Of a stretch of DNA of 64,000 nucleotides, positions 50,644 to 59,213 are shown one piece after another; positions within the stretch are counted from its first letter, which is position 1; the number at the start of each line of letters is the position of its first letter. This DNA comes from Frankia umida (GTDB taxonomy: Bacteria > Actinomycetota > Actinomycetes > Frankiales > Frankiaceae): NCBI RefSeq assembly GCF_023242945.1, contig NZ_JALKFT010000005.1, positions 1-64,000 of the forward strand. The letters are read 5' to 3'. Both the position numbers and the translations under genes were made by a program. Below the pieces are notes generated by a model. That model ran no database searches. It was given only the letters and a program-made list of their open reading frames with translations, and was not told the DNA's origin.

Positions 50644-52284
50644 ATGTCCCAGCGTTCTCGTCCTGGATCTCGATCGGATCCTCATCCGCCCACCGCGGTG
50701 GCACCGAGCATCGGGGCCGCCGGGCCCGAGGCGCGCCAGCGAGCCGCCGATCATGGCGGCGGCTACCGGCTCACGGTGGCCGCGGTCGGACTCGCCAGTC
50801 TGATGCTGCCGTTCCTCGTGTCCGGGGCCGCCGTCGCGCTGCCGGACATGGCCGCCGACCTGGACGCCTCGGTCGGCTCCGCGCAGTGGATGCTGAACGG
50901 CTTCAACATCGCGTTCGCGGCCCTGCCCCTGGCCGCCGGCGGACTGGCGGACCGCCTCGGTCGACGTCGTGTGCTGCTGGCCGGTATCGCCCTGGTCGGC
51001 GCCACCTCACTGCTGGTCGGGTTGGCGCCGTCGGTCGTCGCGGTCGACGTGGGACGGGTGATCCAGGGGTGCGGCGCCGCGGCCGTGCTGGCCGCGGGGG
51101 CGGCGGTGCTGGCCGATTCGACCTCCGGCCGGCGTCGGCAGGTCGCCTTCGGGGTCCTCGGCACATGTTTCGGCGCGGGTCTGGCGATCGGGCCACTCGC
51201 CGCCGGGGCGCTCGTTGGCGCGGCCGGCTGGCGGTCGGTGTTCCTGCTGGTCGCGGCGGTGTCCGTGCCCGTCTGGATGTGCGCGCTGCGCTGCGCGGAG
51301 TCCCGCGACCCCGGGCCGTCGAGCCTGGACCTGATGGGCCTGGCCCTGTTCACGGGCGGGCTGTCCTGTCTGTCGCTCGTCTTCGTCCAGGCCACCACCG
51401 CCGGCTGGGCCACGCCGGGCACTCTGCTTCCACTCGCCGCGGCCATGGCGTTGCTCCCGCTGTTCGTGCTGGTAGAGCTGCGCCGTGCTGACCGCGCGAT
51501 GTTCGACGTCCGGCTGTTTCGTCGACCTGCCTTCGTGGCCGTGGTCTGCCAGCCGTTCACCGTCACCCTCGGCTTCGTCATTCTGTTGATCTACCTGCCC
51601 GCCTATCTGCAGGGTGTTGGTTCCCGTACCGGTCTGGCGAGCGGTTTGCTTCTGCTGCCCATGACCACACCCGTCCTGGTCCTGCCACTGGCCGCCAGCC
51701 ACCTGGCCGCGCGTACCTCCATCCGGACGGTCCTGACCAGCGCTTCCCTGCTCATCGCCCTGGGCGCCCTCCTGATGGTCACGCTTCGCGGCGACGCGTC
51801 CTGGTGGACGTTGGCCGTACCGCTGGTGCCCTTCGGGGCAGGGGTGGGGCTGGCGTTCGGGGTTATGGACAACGCCGCTGTCAGCGCCGTCCCGGTGCGC
51901 AGTGCCGGGGCGGCCGCGGGCATGTTCAACACGATGCGCGTGACCGGTGAATCCTTGGCCGTGTCGGCTGCGGCAGCCCTGCTCACCACGCTGTCCGCGG
52001 CCCGGTTGCGGGAGACCGGCATACCCGCGCACACCGCGAGGTCTCTGGCGGGCCAGGCGGTTCACGGCCAGGTGAGCGCACCGAATCACGGCGCCGTGGC
52101 CGCCGGCTTCACCGATGCCTTCCACACCCTCGGTCTCATCCTGGCCGCCCTGTCCGTCGCCGGTGCCGGACTCACCTGCCTGGCGCTCACCCCCCGCGGC
52201 GAGGTACCGCCGCCCCACTCCGGCTTCCAGGAAGCCGACGACGGCCATGCGATGTCGGACGTACGCCGTGGTTCTTCGGCGTAG
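50644..52284 (+). CDS. MFS drug exporter, DHA2 (14-helix) type
   Basis: 546 aa. Motif D/A-like GGLADRLGRRRVLLAGIALV between helices 2 and 3, motif C-like GPLAAGALVGAAGWRSVFLL around helix 5, and 14 predicted membrane segments. Family members export drugs, antibiotics or dyes using the proton gradient. The first ATG follows GATCGGGAC, a weak ribosome site. Divergent XRE regulator at 50529 supports substrate-inducible control. Confidence 0.92.
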   Translation: MSQRSRPGSRSDPHPPTAVAPSIGAAGPEARQRAADHGGGYRLTVAAVGLASLMLPFLVSGAAVALPDMAADLDASVGSAQWMLNGFNIAFAALPLAAGGLADRLGRRRVLLAGIALVGATSLLVGLAPSVVAVDVGRVIQGCGAAAVLAAGAAVLADSTSGRRRQVAFGVLGTCFGAGLAIGPLAAGALVGAAGWRSVFLLVAAVSVPVWMCALRCAESRDPGPSSLDLMGLALFTGGLSCLSLVFVQATTAGWATPGTLLPLAAAMALLPLFVLVELRRADRAMFDVRLFRRPAFVAVVCQPFTVTLGFVILLIYLPAYLQGVGSRTGLASGLLLLPMTTPVLVLPLAASHLAARTSIRTVLTSASLLIALGALLMVTLRGDASWWTLAVPLVPFGAGVGLAFGVMDNAAVSAVPVRSAGAAAGMFNTMRVTGESLAVSAAAALLTTLSAARLRETGIPAHTARSLAGQAVHGQVSAPNHGAVAAGFTDAFHTLGLILAALSVAGAGLTCLALTPRGEVPPPHSGFQEADDGHAMSDVRRGSSA

Positions 52285-52364
52285 GTGGCGTGTTTCTCCT
52301 ACCGAGAGTAGGGCGACGGTGATGCGATGTCCTTCTCGCCGACTGCCCAGCCCGTTCCGCCCTG

Positions 52365-52520
52365 GAACTGATCTCGGGAACCTGGACGGTTGTCGTCCTG
52401 ATCGCCATGTGCGACGACGCTCAGCGCCACTCGGACCTGCTTGAGCGGATCGGCGGGATCAGCCGAAAGACGCTGACGCAGTCGCTGCGGGCCTGCGTGC
52501 GGGCGAGGCTGGCCGACCCG
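52365..52520 (+). pseudogene. HxlR-type regulator fragment
   Basis: GTWTVVVLIAMCDDAQRHSD, then LLERIGGISRKTLTQSLRAC is the winged-helix core of HxlR regulators. No start and no C-terminus. It occupies most of the 325-nt gap between the MFS gene and the hydrolase operon. Confidence 0.7.
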
Positions 52521-52560
52521 GGTGACAACAGGCATCGACCTCGTTCCGGACCTGATCACA

Positions 52561-52593
52561 TATCATCGTCCCAGACGACCGACCGGTCGGTCG
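52561..52593 (+). promoter_or_regulatory. Promoter with perfect TetR-type palindrome
   Basis: CGACCGACCGGTCGGTCG (52576-52593) is an 18-bp perfect palindrome directly after a -10 box TATCAT (52561-52566) and before the ribosome site GGGAGG of the hydrolase gene. A repressor bound here would cover the start of transcription. The TetR gene at the end of the operon is the obvious binder. Confidence 0.75.
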
Positions 52594-52609
52594 GTCAACG
52601 GGAGGTCCG

Positions 52610-53479
52610 ATGCCCTTCGTAGCGACGCGTGCCGGGCGGGTGTTCTACGAGCAGCGTGGATCCGGCCGGCCGATCGTGATGCTGCCCGCGACACTGCACG
52701 ATCACCGGGACTTCGACCCGGTGGCGGCGCGGTTCGCGTCGCGGTATCGCACCATCGCGGTGGACTGGCCTGGTCACGGTCGGTCGGACGAGCCTGACCC
52801 GGCTCAGCGCGTCAGCGCCTCCCTGCTCGCCGGGGTTCTCGCCGACCTCGTCGACGACCTCGACCTCGGCCCGGCCGTTCTCGTCGGCAACTCGGTGGGG
52901 GGATACGCGGCGTCCCGGCTCGCCCTGGACCGACCGGCCGCTGTCGCAGGGCTCGTGCTCGTCAACGCGGGTGGGTTCAGCCGGCAGACCGTACTCAGCC
53001 GCACCGCCTGTGCGTTGCTTGGACGACCAGCGGTAACCCGACGCGTCCTGCCCCACCTGGTACGGGCCTACCTGCGGCCGGTGAACGACCACGACCGGGC
53101 GGTCGCCGAGCGGGTGCGGGCCCGGGCCCGCACCGTCGAGGGCGCCCGGACCGCCGCCGCACTGTGGCACAGCTTCACCACACCCGCGTTCGATCTGCGC
53201 GCGGACGGCCCCCGTCTCACCGTCCCCACCCTGCTGACCTGGGGAACCCGGGATGTTCTCCTACCGCTGAAAGCCGGTCGGCAGACCCACGCCGTACTGC
53301 CAGGAGCGCGGTTCCACCCCTTCGCTACCGGACACGTCGTGTTCGCCTCGGACCCCGACGGATTCACCGCACTCGTCGAGCCGTTCCTCGACACCGTGTT
53401 CCAGACATCACCACCCGACCCTCGCCCGCCGACGGCATCGTTGCCACAAGGCCCCGCCGGCCCCAGGGATCTGTCCTGA
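52610..53479 (+). CDS. Alpha/beta hydrolase
   Basis: 289 aa. Oxyanion strand PIVMLPATLHDHRDFDP, VDWPGHGRSD, nucleophile elbow VLVGNSVGGYAA (Ser in GNSVGG), Asp in LLTWGTRDVLLP and His in FATGHVVF: a complete triad. The cap is short and helical. The stop overlaps the tetR start by one base (TGATG). Substrate unknown. Confidence 0.92.
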   Translation: MPFVATRAGRVFYEQRGSGRPIVMLPATLHDHRDFDPVAARFASRYRTIAVDWPGHGRSDEPDPAQRVSASLLAGVLADLVDDLDLGPAVLVGNSVGGYAASRLALDRPAAVAGLVLVNAGGFSRQTVLSRTACALLGRPAVTRRVLPHLVRAYLRPVNDHDRAVAERVRARARTVEGARTAAALWHSFTTPAFDLRADGPRLTVPTLLTWGTRDVLLPLKAGRQTHAVLPGARFHPFATGHVVFASDPDGFTALVEPFLDTVFQTSPPDPRPPTASLPQGPAGPRDLS

Positions 53480-54027
53480 TGCCGTCCCGGCAGGAACGTG
53501 CGGCGCTCACCCGCGAACATCTCGTTGACACCGGCCTGGCGCTGGCGGAGGAAACCGGCCTGGCCGGCATGAGCGTCAATCTCATCGTGGAAGCGGCCGG
53601 CGTCGCGAAAGGAACGTTCTTTCACCATTTCGAGGGCCGGGCGACCTTCCTGGCCGCGCTCCACCGAGAGTTTCACGACCAGCTGTTCACCGCGATCACA
53701 CGATCCGTGGCCGGGACCCCCCACGGACGCGACCGGCTACTCGCCGCGACCGAGGCCTACCTCGACCACTGCCTACGCCACCGCGGAATCCGCGCGCTGT
53801 TGCTCGAAGCCCGAGCCGAACCACTCGTCGCCGACGCGATCGCCGAACGAAACCGCCAGGCCTGCCGATTTCTCACCCCTGACTTCGCCGCCATGGGCTG
53901 GCCGCACCCCGCCGACGGTGCCGCCCTCTGGAACGGCCTTGTCGTCGAAGCGGCCCTGCTGGAACTCGCCCGTCGATCCCGGCGTCCCACCACCAGAGAA
54001 ACCCTCGCCCACTTCCTCACCCGGTGA
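53479..54027 (+). CDS. TetR-family transcriptional regulator
   Basis: 182 aa from ATG 53479. HTH: TREHLVDTGLALAEETGLAG, VNLIVEAAGVAKGTFFHHFE (GTFFHHF recognition helix). C-terminal domain of TetR_C type. Translationally coupled to the hydrolase and likely represses the operon from the palindrome at 52576. Confidence 0.92.
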   Translation: MPSRQERAALTREHLVDTGLALAEETGLAGMSVNLIVEAAGVAKGTFFHHFEGRATFLAALHREFHDQLFTAITRSVAGTPHGRDRLLAATEAYLDHCLRHRGIRALLLEARAEPLVADAIAERNRQACRFLTPDFAAMGWPHPADGAALWNGLVVEAALLELARRSRRPTTRETLAHFLTR

Positions 54028-54064
54028 CACGGGCCTCGTTCCGGCACCGGAGACCTACCGCATC

Positions 54065-54232
54065 GGCTACGTCGTAGGCCTGGGTGGACCAGCACCAGGT
54101 CCCGGCCGGGCGGTGTCGGTGATCGCCTGCAGCTCGCGGAGCCGTGGGCGACGCAGAGCTGGTGAGTGGCGTCGGTGTAGCTGTCGTACGCGGCCCAGGC
54201 GTCGTGGACCACGACCCCGCAGCAGGATGTCA
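54065..54232 (-). mobile_element. IS66-family transposase remnant
   Basis: Minus-strand GVVVHDAWAAYDSYTDATHQ, then LCVAH, and after a +1 frame change LRELQAITDTA match the part of IS66 TnpC around the second catalytic Asp (HDxW). No other part of the IS is visible. It touches the 3' end of the full sigma gene, so IS66 activity may have shaped this end and the 452-bp duplication. Confidence 0.7.
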
Positions 54233-55459
54233 CGGGTGCGCGCCGGACAGGCGGCGTAGACGTCGTCTGAGGTGGTGTTGTTCGGCGAGGCTGATGGTGG
54301 CGGCGATGGCTCGTCGGTAGGTCTCGGCCGCGTCGGCTGTTCTGCCGGCCCGCTCGAGGAGGTGGGCGCGTACGGAGTCGATGCGGGGCAGGCCGGGATG
54401 GTCGGCTTCCAGCGTGTCGATCCGGGCGAGGGCGACCTCGACGCCGTCGACCATGGCCTGGGCGACGATGCTGTTGAGGGTGACCGTGGGGTTCTGGTGG
54501 CCGGTGACGATCCCAAGCAGCCGGTAGAGCGCGAGGATCTCGTCCCAGTCGGTGGCCGTGAGGTCGGGGGCTTCGGCATGCAGCGCCGCGATGCAGGCCT
54601 GGAGCAGGTAGGGGCTGGGTTCGGCACCCCGGGCGGTCTGTTCGACGAGTGTGATCCCTTCGCTGATCAGCTCCTGGTCCCACCGTGACCGATCCTGCTC
54701 GTCGAACGACGTCAGGTGGCCGTCCTGCGCCACCCGGGCTGGGTGGCGGGCCTCGGTGAGCAGCATCAGCGCGAGAAGACCGGCGGTCTCGACGGACTCG
54801 GGGACGCTGCTACGAAGGAGTCGGGCCAGGCGAATCGCCTCGGTGGCGAGATCCGCGTCGCGGGGAGGCGCTCCGGCAGTCGTGTGGTGCGCTTCGGTGA
54901 ACATCACGTAGAGCACGTCGAGTACGGCGGTGACGTCCTCGCCCGTCTGCCCGGGCGGAGGCAGCGGCCGGCCGAGCTCACTGACGCGGCGTTTGGCCCG
55001 GGTGATCCGTTGGGCGATGGTGCGCTCGGGGAGCTGGTAGACGTTGGCGATCTGGGCGGTGGTCAGCCCGGCGACCGCCCGCAGGGTCAGCGCCACCTGC
55101 CCGGAGCGTGGCAGGTCGGGGTGGCAGCACAACTGGAGGACCAGCAGCGAGTCGTCCCGGTGCACGGCCTGCGGCGGCACCGGAGCCTGCAGTGACGCGG
55201 CGCGCGCCTCACGGTGGCGGCGCCGGGCGTCACTGCGGGCACGGTCGGCATAGCGGCGGCGGGCGGTGGCGATCAGCCAGCCCAGCGGGTCGTCCGGAAA
55301 CCGCGCCGGCCACTGCTGGTACGCCTGCAGGAGCGCCTCCTGGACGGCGTCCTCGCACAGGTCGAACTGGGCGCTGCCATGGCTGCGCAGCAGCCGGGCG
55401 AGGGCCTGTCGCGCGAGGTCGCGCCACTGGCCCCCGCCGAGGGGCTCACCTGGGATCAT
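54230..55459 (-). CDS. ECF42-like RNA polymerase sigma factor with TPR-like extension
   Basis: 409 aa from ATG 55459. Region 2: DLCEDAVQEALLQAYQQWPA, DDPLGWLIATARRRYAD; region 4: LTLRAVAGLTTAQIANVYQL, PERTIAQRITRAKRRV. The long C-terminal part (DUF6596-type) contains LYVMFTEAHHTT and helical repeats. Such sigma factors pair with YCII/DGPF proteins, and one overlaps it here (ATGA at 55456). The last 150 codons exist as an exact copy at 46786. Confidence 0.93.
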   Translation of the reverse strand: MIPGEPLGGGQWRDLARQALARLLRSHGSAQFDLCEDAVQEALLQAYQQWPARFPDDPLGWLIATARRRYADRARSDARRRHREARAASLQAPVPPQAVHRDDSLLVLQLCCHPDLPRSGQVALTLRAVAGLTTAQIANVYQLPERTIAQRITRAKRRVSELGRPLPPPGQTGEDVTAVLDVLYVMFTEAHHTTAGAPPRDADLATEAIRLARLLRSSVPESVETAGLLALMLLTEARHPARVAQDGHLTSFDEQDRSRWDQELISEGITLVEQTARGAEPSPYLLQACIAALHAEAPDLTATDWDEILALYRLLGIVTGHQNPTVTLNSIVAQAMVDGVEVALARIDTLEADHPGLPRIDSVRAHLLERAGRTADAAETYRRAIAATISLAEQHHLRRRLRRLSGAHP

Positions 55460-55824
55460 CCCTCGCCCAGATCGGCGAACATCACCGGCCGAAGCTCGAG
55501 CGCGAGGCCGGGAATGTGGGCATCGGGGATCTGCAGGGCCAGCTCCACCGCCCGGGCCTCGTCCTCGACATCCAGGAGGTAGAAGCCGCCCATGAACTCC
55601 TTGCTCTCGACGAACGGTCCGTCGGTCACCTCGGGCTGCCCCCCGGAGCTGCGAACGACCTTCGACTGGCCGGGGTCGGCGAGGGCCTGGGTCGCGACGA
55701 ACTCACCGCGCTCCTTGACCGCGGCGATGAACGCGCCGTGTCCCTTCCGGATCTGCGCCTGCTGGTCGTCGGTGAGCTGCTCCAGCACGGTCGGGTCCAC
55801 CTGCATGATGATCAGATACTTCAC
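55456..55824 (-). CDS. YCII/DGPF-domain protein
   Basis: 122 aa from GTG 55824, with GAGGAGGAG just upstream. KYLIIMQVDPTVLEQLTDDQ at the start and the DGPF motif in VTDGPFVESKEFMGGFYLLD identify the family. These small proteins are the genetic partners of ECF42 sigma factors; their biochemical role is unknown. First gene of the two-gene operon. Confidence 0.9.
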   Translation of the reverse strand: MKYLIIMQVDPTVLEQLTDDQQAQIRKGHGAFIAAVKERGEFVATQALADPGQSKVVRSSGGQPEVTDGPFVESKEFMGGFYLLDVEDEARAVELALQIPDAHIPGLALELRPVMFADLGEG

Positions 55825-56007
55825 GGTCTCCTCCTCGGTGGAGCGGCCACCCGTGTGGCGGCTCACCAGGTGGTCGTCGCCGACATGGCTGCCGCGACAG
55901 TACGCAGCCGAAATTCTTCGCCGCCGTTTGTCGCGCGGGGCGCGCCGGTGACGACCACCTGCCAGGCGGCCGCGACGGGCGGGTGCCCATGCTCAGGGAG
56001 ACAGGCC

Positions 56008-56652
56008 ATGACGCAGCGGGTTCGGGTTCACTGCTTCAACGTCACCAGGGACGGTTTCGGGGCGGGTGAGGATCAGAGCCTGGAACGCCCGTTCGGCGAG
56101 GCGGACCCCGGTGCCCTGTTCGCCTGGGCCGGCGCGACGGCCAGCTGGGTCCGCCGCACCGACCCGGGCGGCACCCGAGGGCTCGACGACTACATCGTCC
56201 GCGACTTCACCCGCAACATCGGCGCGGAGATCATGGGGCGGAACAAGTTCGGTCCGACCCGTGGCCCCTGGCCGGACCACGAGTGGCAGGGCTGGTGGGG
56301 CGACGAGCCTCCCTTCCACACGCCGGTCTTCGTGCTCACACATCACGTGCGGCCGTCGTTCACCCTGAGCGACACGACGTTCCACTTCCTCGACACGACG
56401 CCGCACGAGGCGCTGGAGCAGGCGAAGTCCGCCGCGGCCGGCCGGGACGTGCGGATCGGCGGTGGCGTCACGACCATCCGCGAGTTCCTCGACGCGGACC
56501 TGATCGACGAGATGCACATCGCCGTCGCTCCGAGCGAACTCGGCAGTGGTCTGCGCCTCTGGGACAGCCCGGACGAGCTGACCGACCGATTCCACCTGGA
56601 GCGCGTGCCAAGGCCGAGCGGTGTCGTGCACCATTTCTTCTGGCGGCGATAG
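56008..56652 (+). CDS. Dihydrofolate-reductase-like protein (RibD C-terminal type)
   Basis: 214 aa from ATG 56008 with GGGAG at good distance. RVHCFNVTRDGFGAGEDQSL is the first strand and loop, EIMGRNKFGPTRGPWPD the substrate helix region, PVFVLTHHVRPSFTL and RIGGGVTTIREFLDADLIDE (GGG..T nucleotide loop) the NADPH site, and the end is the usual beta hairpin. Probably a pyrimidine/pteridine-like reductase; substrate unknown. Often found near ECF42/YCII genes. Confidence 0.9.
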   Translation: MTQRVRVHCFNVTRDGFGAGEDQSLERPFGEADPGALFAWAGATASWVRRTDPGGTRGLDDYIVRDFTRNIGAEIMGRNKFGPTRGPWPDHEWQGWWGDEPPFHTPVFVLTHHVRPSFTLSDTTFHFLDTTPHEALEQAKSAAAGRDVRIGGGVTTIREFLDADLIDEMHIAVAPSELGSGLRLWDSPDELTDRFHLERVPRPSGVVHHFFWRR

Positions 56653-56772
56653 GCACTGGCGACGGCGGACGACGATCCGTTGATTGGGCCAGGGTCTGTG
56701 CGCAGCACGACCCGGCCATGACTGCCGCGGGTCGCGACTATGCGCGTCCCGTTGGCATGGTCTCCGATGTGG

Positions 56773-57510
56773 TTACCAGGCTACTGGGCCGTTGGCGTCG
56801 ATGAAGGTTCCTGACTCCGCGTCGGCGGGCAGCGTCGCGGCCGTGACCACGATCTGCGCCGCTTCGTCGGCGGTCAGCGGCGCCTGTTGTCTGCTGATCG
56901 GTGTCAGATCCGTCTGAACGAAGCCGGGGCACACTGACGTGACCTTGATCGGAGTGCTCTTCAGGCTTTTCGCCAGCTCGACGGAGATGCTGTTCAGCGC
57001 GGCTTTCGAGCTTCGGTACGCCGGCAGGAGCATCGAGTAGTACGGCGAAAGAGGGTTGTTCTGATCGGTGAGCGACCCCATGGTCGACGAGACGTTGACG
57101 ATCCGACCGGCGACGCTCTTGTGTAGCAGCGGCAGAAAAATCTCCGTCACGGTGACCGGCCCAAACGTATTGGTCTCGAACGTTTGGCGGAAGATGCTCG
57201 TGTCGGCGAACGCGTGCTCCACGATGTCCGTCGACTCGGGCAAAATGCCCGCATTGTTTACCAGCGCGTCGAGTCGGCAGTAACGTTCCCGGATGATCTC
57301 CGCGGCGGCTCGCACACTCGGCGGGCTGGTGACATCGAGCTCGACCCAGTCCACGGTGAGCCCCTCCTCTTCCAGGGTATCAACGGCTTTGCGTGCGGCG
57401 GCCTCGGCACGTGCGCCGATGATGACGACGGCACCGGACCGAGCCAGGGCCTTGGCCGTCGAAAATCCCAGGCCACGATTTCCGCCGGTGACGAGAACAA
57501 TTTTCGACAT
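56773..57510 (-). CDS. Short-chain dehydrogenase/reductase
   Basis: 245 aa. VLVTGGNRGLGFSTAKALAR (TGxxxGxG), LDALVNNAGILPES, catalytic Ser in IVNVSSTMGS, YRSSK, and the C-terminal SGTFIDANGPVAW. Similar group to the SDR at 41080. Stands alone; the leader is A+T-richer than neighbours. No regulator adjacent. Confidence 0.92.
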   Translation of the reverse strand: MSKIVLVTGGNRGLGFSTAKALARSGAVVIIGARAEAAARKAVDTLEEEGLTVDWVELDVTSPPSVRAAAEIIRERYCRLDALVNNAGILPESTDIVEHAFADTSIFRQTFETNTFGPVTVTEIFLPLLHKSVAGRIVNVSSTMGSLTDQNNPLSPYYSMLLPAYRSSKAALNSISVELAKSLKSTPIKVTSVCPGFVQTDLTPISRQQAPLTADEAAQIVVTAATLPADAESGTFIDANGPVAW

Positions 57511-57703
57511 TCTTCTGCAAGCTCCTGTCCGTATGGTTCCTCTGTAGTATGGCCGTTGCGACGGTGAAATTCTGGCGAGATTCCGACGTCACGTTCGCGG
57601 TTGCCCGGCAGGGGGCCGGGGCGTGGTGGTCAAGACACTCGCCGGCCCCCACCGGCGGTTGCTGTCTCGCCGCGGTCGGACCAAGCGCCGCAACCCTGGT
57701 GAC

Positions 57704-57862
57704 GTGGGACTGCATCTGAACCAGATAGCCGAGGCGGACGAGCCGCTGACGAACGACCCGCTGGCGTTGTTGATCGGGATGGTGCTGGACCAGCCCGTAC
57801 CGGAACCATGGAGTGGGGACGTCCGCGGTCGGGGAGTCTCTGGTCGCCGCCTGGCGGTATGA
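57704..57862 (+). pseudogene. HhH-GPD glycosylase 5' fragment E
   Basis: GTG plus 29 codons (VGLHLNQIAEADEPLTNDPL, then ALLIGMVLDQ), cut after GGACCAG (57787-57793), followed by CCCGTACCGGAACCATGGAG as in fragment D. Its conserved promoter block is missing upstream: the sequence before the GTG differs from the other copies. The open frame runs to 57862 through sequence that is the 3' end of a Fic gene read antisense. Confidence 0.87.
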
Positions 57863-57886
57863 CTCCGTCGTCGGCGGCAAGCCGGT
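57840..57886 (-). pseudogene. 3' tail of a Fic gene
   Basis: Minus strand encodes RLAADDGVIPPGGD, identical to the end of the Fic protein at 47645-48433, but its stop codon TAG is changed to CAG and the rest of the gene is missing. A PIN/Phd toxin-antitoxin pair takes its place from 57904. Confidence 0.75.
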
Positions 57887-57903
57887 GCGACATGTGCCCT
57901 GGA

Positions 57904-58287
57904 TCAGATGGTGACGATGTCGACGAGGTCTTCGAGGCCGGTGAGGTCGGCGGCGTTGCGGGTGTAGATGCTGGCGTCGTGGGCGTGTGCGGTGGCCGCG
58001 ATCAGCAGGTCCATCGTCCGGGCTGGTGGTTGGCGTCCGATCTCGACGACGCGGGCGGCGAGCCGCCCATAGCTGTCGGCGACGGCTTCGTCGAGAGGTA
58101 GGGGATCGAATCGTCGTTGCAGTGCGCTGAGACGGGCGAGGCGGTTCGCGCGGGTCTCGGAGGTCCTGGCAACCAGGACGCCGAAGTGGAGCTCGGCGAT
58201 GCTGATGACGCTGATCGCGAGTTCACCGGGGATGGGCGCGACGTCGGTGGCGACCAGAACACTGGTGTCGAGGATGCCGCGACTCAT
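57904..58287 (-). CDS. PIN-domain toxin (VapC-like)
   Basis: 127 aa from ATG 58287, overlapping the antitoxin stop. GILDTSVLVATD (first Asp), ISVISIAELHFGVLVAR (Glu), ARTMDLLIAATAHAHDASIY (Asp) and TRNAADLTGLEDLVDI (last Asp) form a full PIN active site. Predicted RNase toxin. Confidence 0.92.
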   Translation of the reverse strand: MSRGILDTSVLVATDVAPIPGELAISVISIAELHFGVLVARTSETRANRLARLSALQRRFDPLPLDEAVADSYGRLAARVVEIGRQPPARTMDLLIAATAHAHDASIYTRNAADLTGLEDLVDIVTI

Positions 58288-58532
58288 CGGCCTTCCCAGG
58301 GGTCCGTGAAGGTGCCGTCGACAAGATCGCGGTCGCTGGGCCAGTCCGTGTCGGCCGGGAGCAGGAAGATATCGGCGAGGTCGTCCCAGCGCCGCCATCT
58401 GTGCGGGGCCACCGGACCGAGAACAGCTGCCGGTCGACCGGTGACAGTGATGGTCAGGTGCTCGCCATCTTGGGCGCGCCGCACCAGCTCACTGGCGTTC
58501 TGCCGCATCTCGCGAAGCCCTATCTCGACCAC
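58284..58532 (-). CDS. Phd/YefM-type antitoxin
   Basis: 82 aa from GTG 58532. GLREMRQNASELVRRAQDGE, then LTITVTGRPAAVLGPV is the Phd/YefM DNA-binding fold, with an acidic toxin-binding tail (LPADTDWPSDRDLVDGTF). Coupled to the PIN toxin by the ATGA overlap. Binds its own promoter by family habit. Confidence 0.92.
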   Translation of the reverse strand: MVEIGLREMRQNASELVRRAQDGEHLTITVTGRPAAVLGPVAPHRWRRWDDLADIFLLPADTDWPSDRDLVDGTFTDPWEGR

Positions 58533-58560
58533 CTGTCCAGAGTAGCACTTGTGTTACAAG
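58533..58560 (-). promoter_or_regulatory. Leaderless promoter and operator of Phd/PIN operon
   Basis: On the minus strand TACTCT (58544-58539) lies 6 nt before the GTG. The dyad CTTGT-N3-ACAAG (58548-58560) is just upstream, in the place of an operator overlapping the -10/-35 spacer. Confidence 0.55.
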
Positions 58561-58706
58561 CTGGCGTGGAGGTGGCCGGAGGTCCCGGGCGGATCGTTGT
58601 CCCGGTACGGGCGCCGGCGTCGTTGGCGGATGCGTTCAGGGCTCGCGCGGCCGCCGAGCACATCCCGACGTCGGCTCTGGTTCGTCGCATCCCGTCCCGC
58701 GCTGCG

Positions 58707-59156
58707 TTAGAGCAGCACACCCGCTGGCGGCGTGATGGTTCTGCGGGCGAGTACTGCTTCGGTGAAGATTGCGGGTGGCTGGTAGTGGTGTTCCTCGATG
58801 TAGTGGAACACCAGGTTCGGTGCGAGCAGCAGTTCTCCGCCGGCGGCGACCACGCCGATCTCGGCGCTGCCGAGCCGTACTTCTTCGTCGCCGCGGCGGA
58901 CGACGCAGATGGCGGCTGGCCTGGTGGCGTGCGGTAGCAGGCAGTTGTGGAAGCTCCGGACGCGGATGATGGAGCGGTGGGCGCAGAGGTAGAAGAGGGC
59001 GTCGAGGAAGGCGTCGTCGGGGAGTGTGGTCGGGAATTCGTGTTCGGGCGCCAGCCGGCCGACCGCGAGCGCTGCAGCTCCGGGCGGCGGCCAGCCAAAG
59101 TTCCTCGAAATCATTTCAAGATTCGGGTATGTAGCGAGATCCTGCTGGTAGGGCAT
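58707..59156 (-). CDS. Putative Rhs immunity protein, paralogue 2
   Basis: 149 aa from ATG 59156 (MPYQQDLATYP). Same family as the gene at 59214-59663. The last ~85 codons are almost identical in DNA (offset 507); the first 60 codons differ more (EMISRNFGWPPPGAAALAVG against EAMSRVKGWPPPGTPALTVG). FLDALFYLCAHRSIIRVRSF and EEVRLGSAEIGVVAAGGELL suggest a small alpha/beta fold, no membrane segment. Family not recognised. The position behind an Rhs gene argues for immunity. Confidence 0.75.
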   Translation of the reverse strand: MPYQQDLATYPNLEMISRNFGWPPPGAAALAVGRLAPEHEFPTTLPDDAFLDALFYLCAHRSIIRVRSFHNCLLPHATRPAAICVVRRGDEEVRLGSAEIGVVAAGGELLLAPNLVFHYIEEHHYQPPAIFTEAVLARRTITPPAGVLL

Positions 59157-59213
59157 CGGACGGCCTTTCGTGTTCCGCAGCAGAGAGACCACAAAGACAT
59201 TGCTGCCGTGGTG

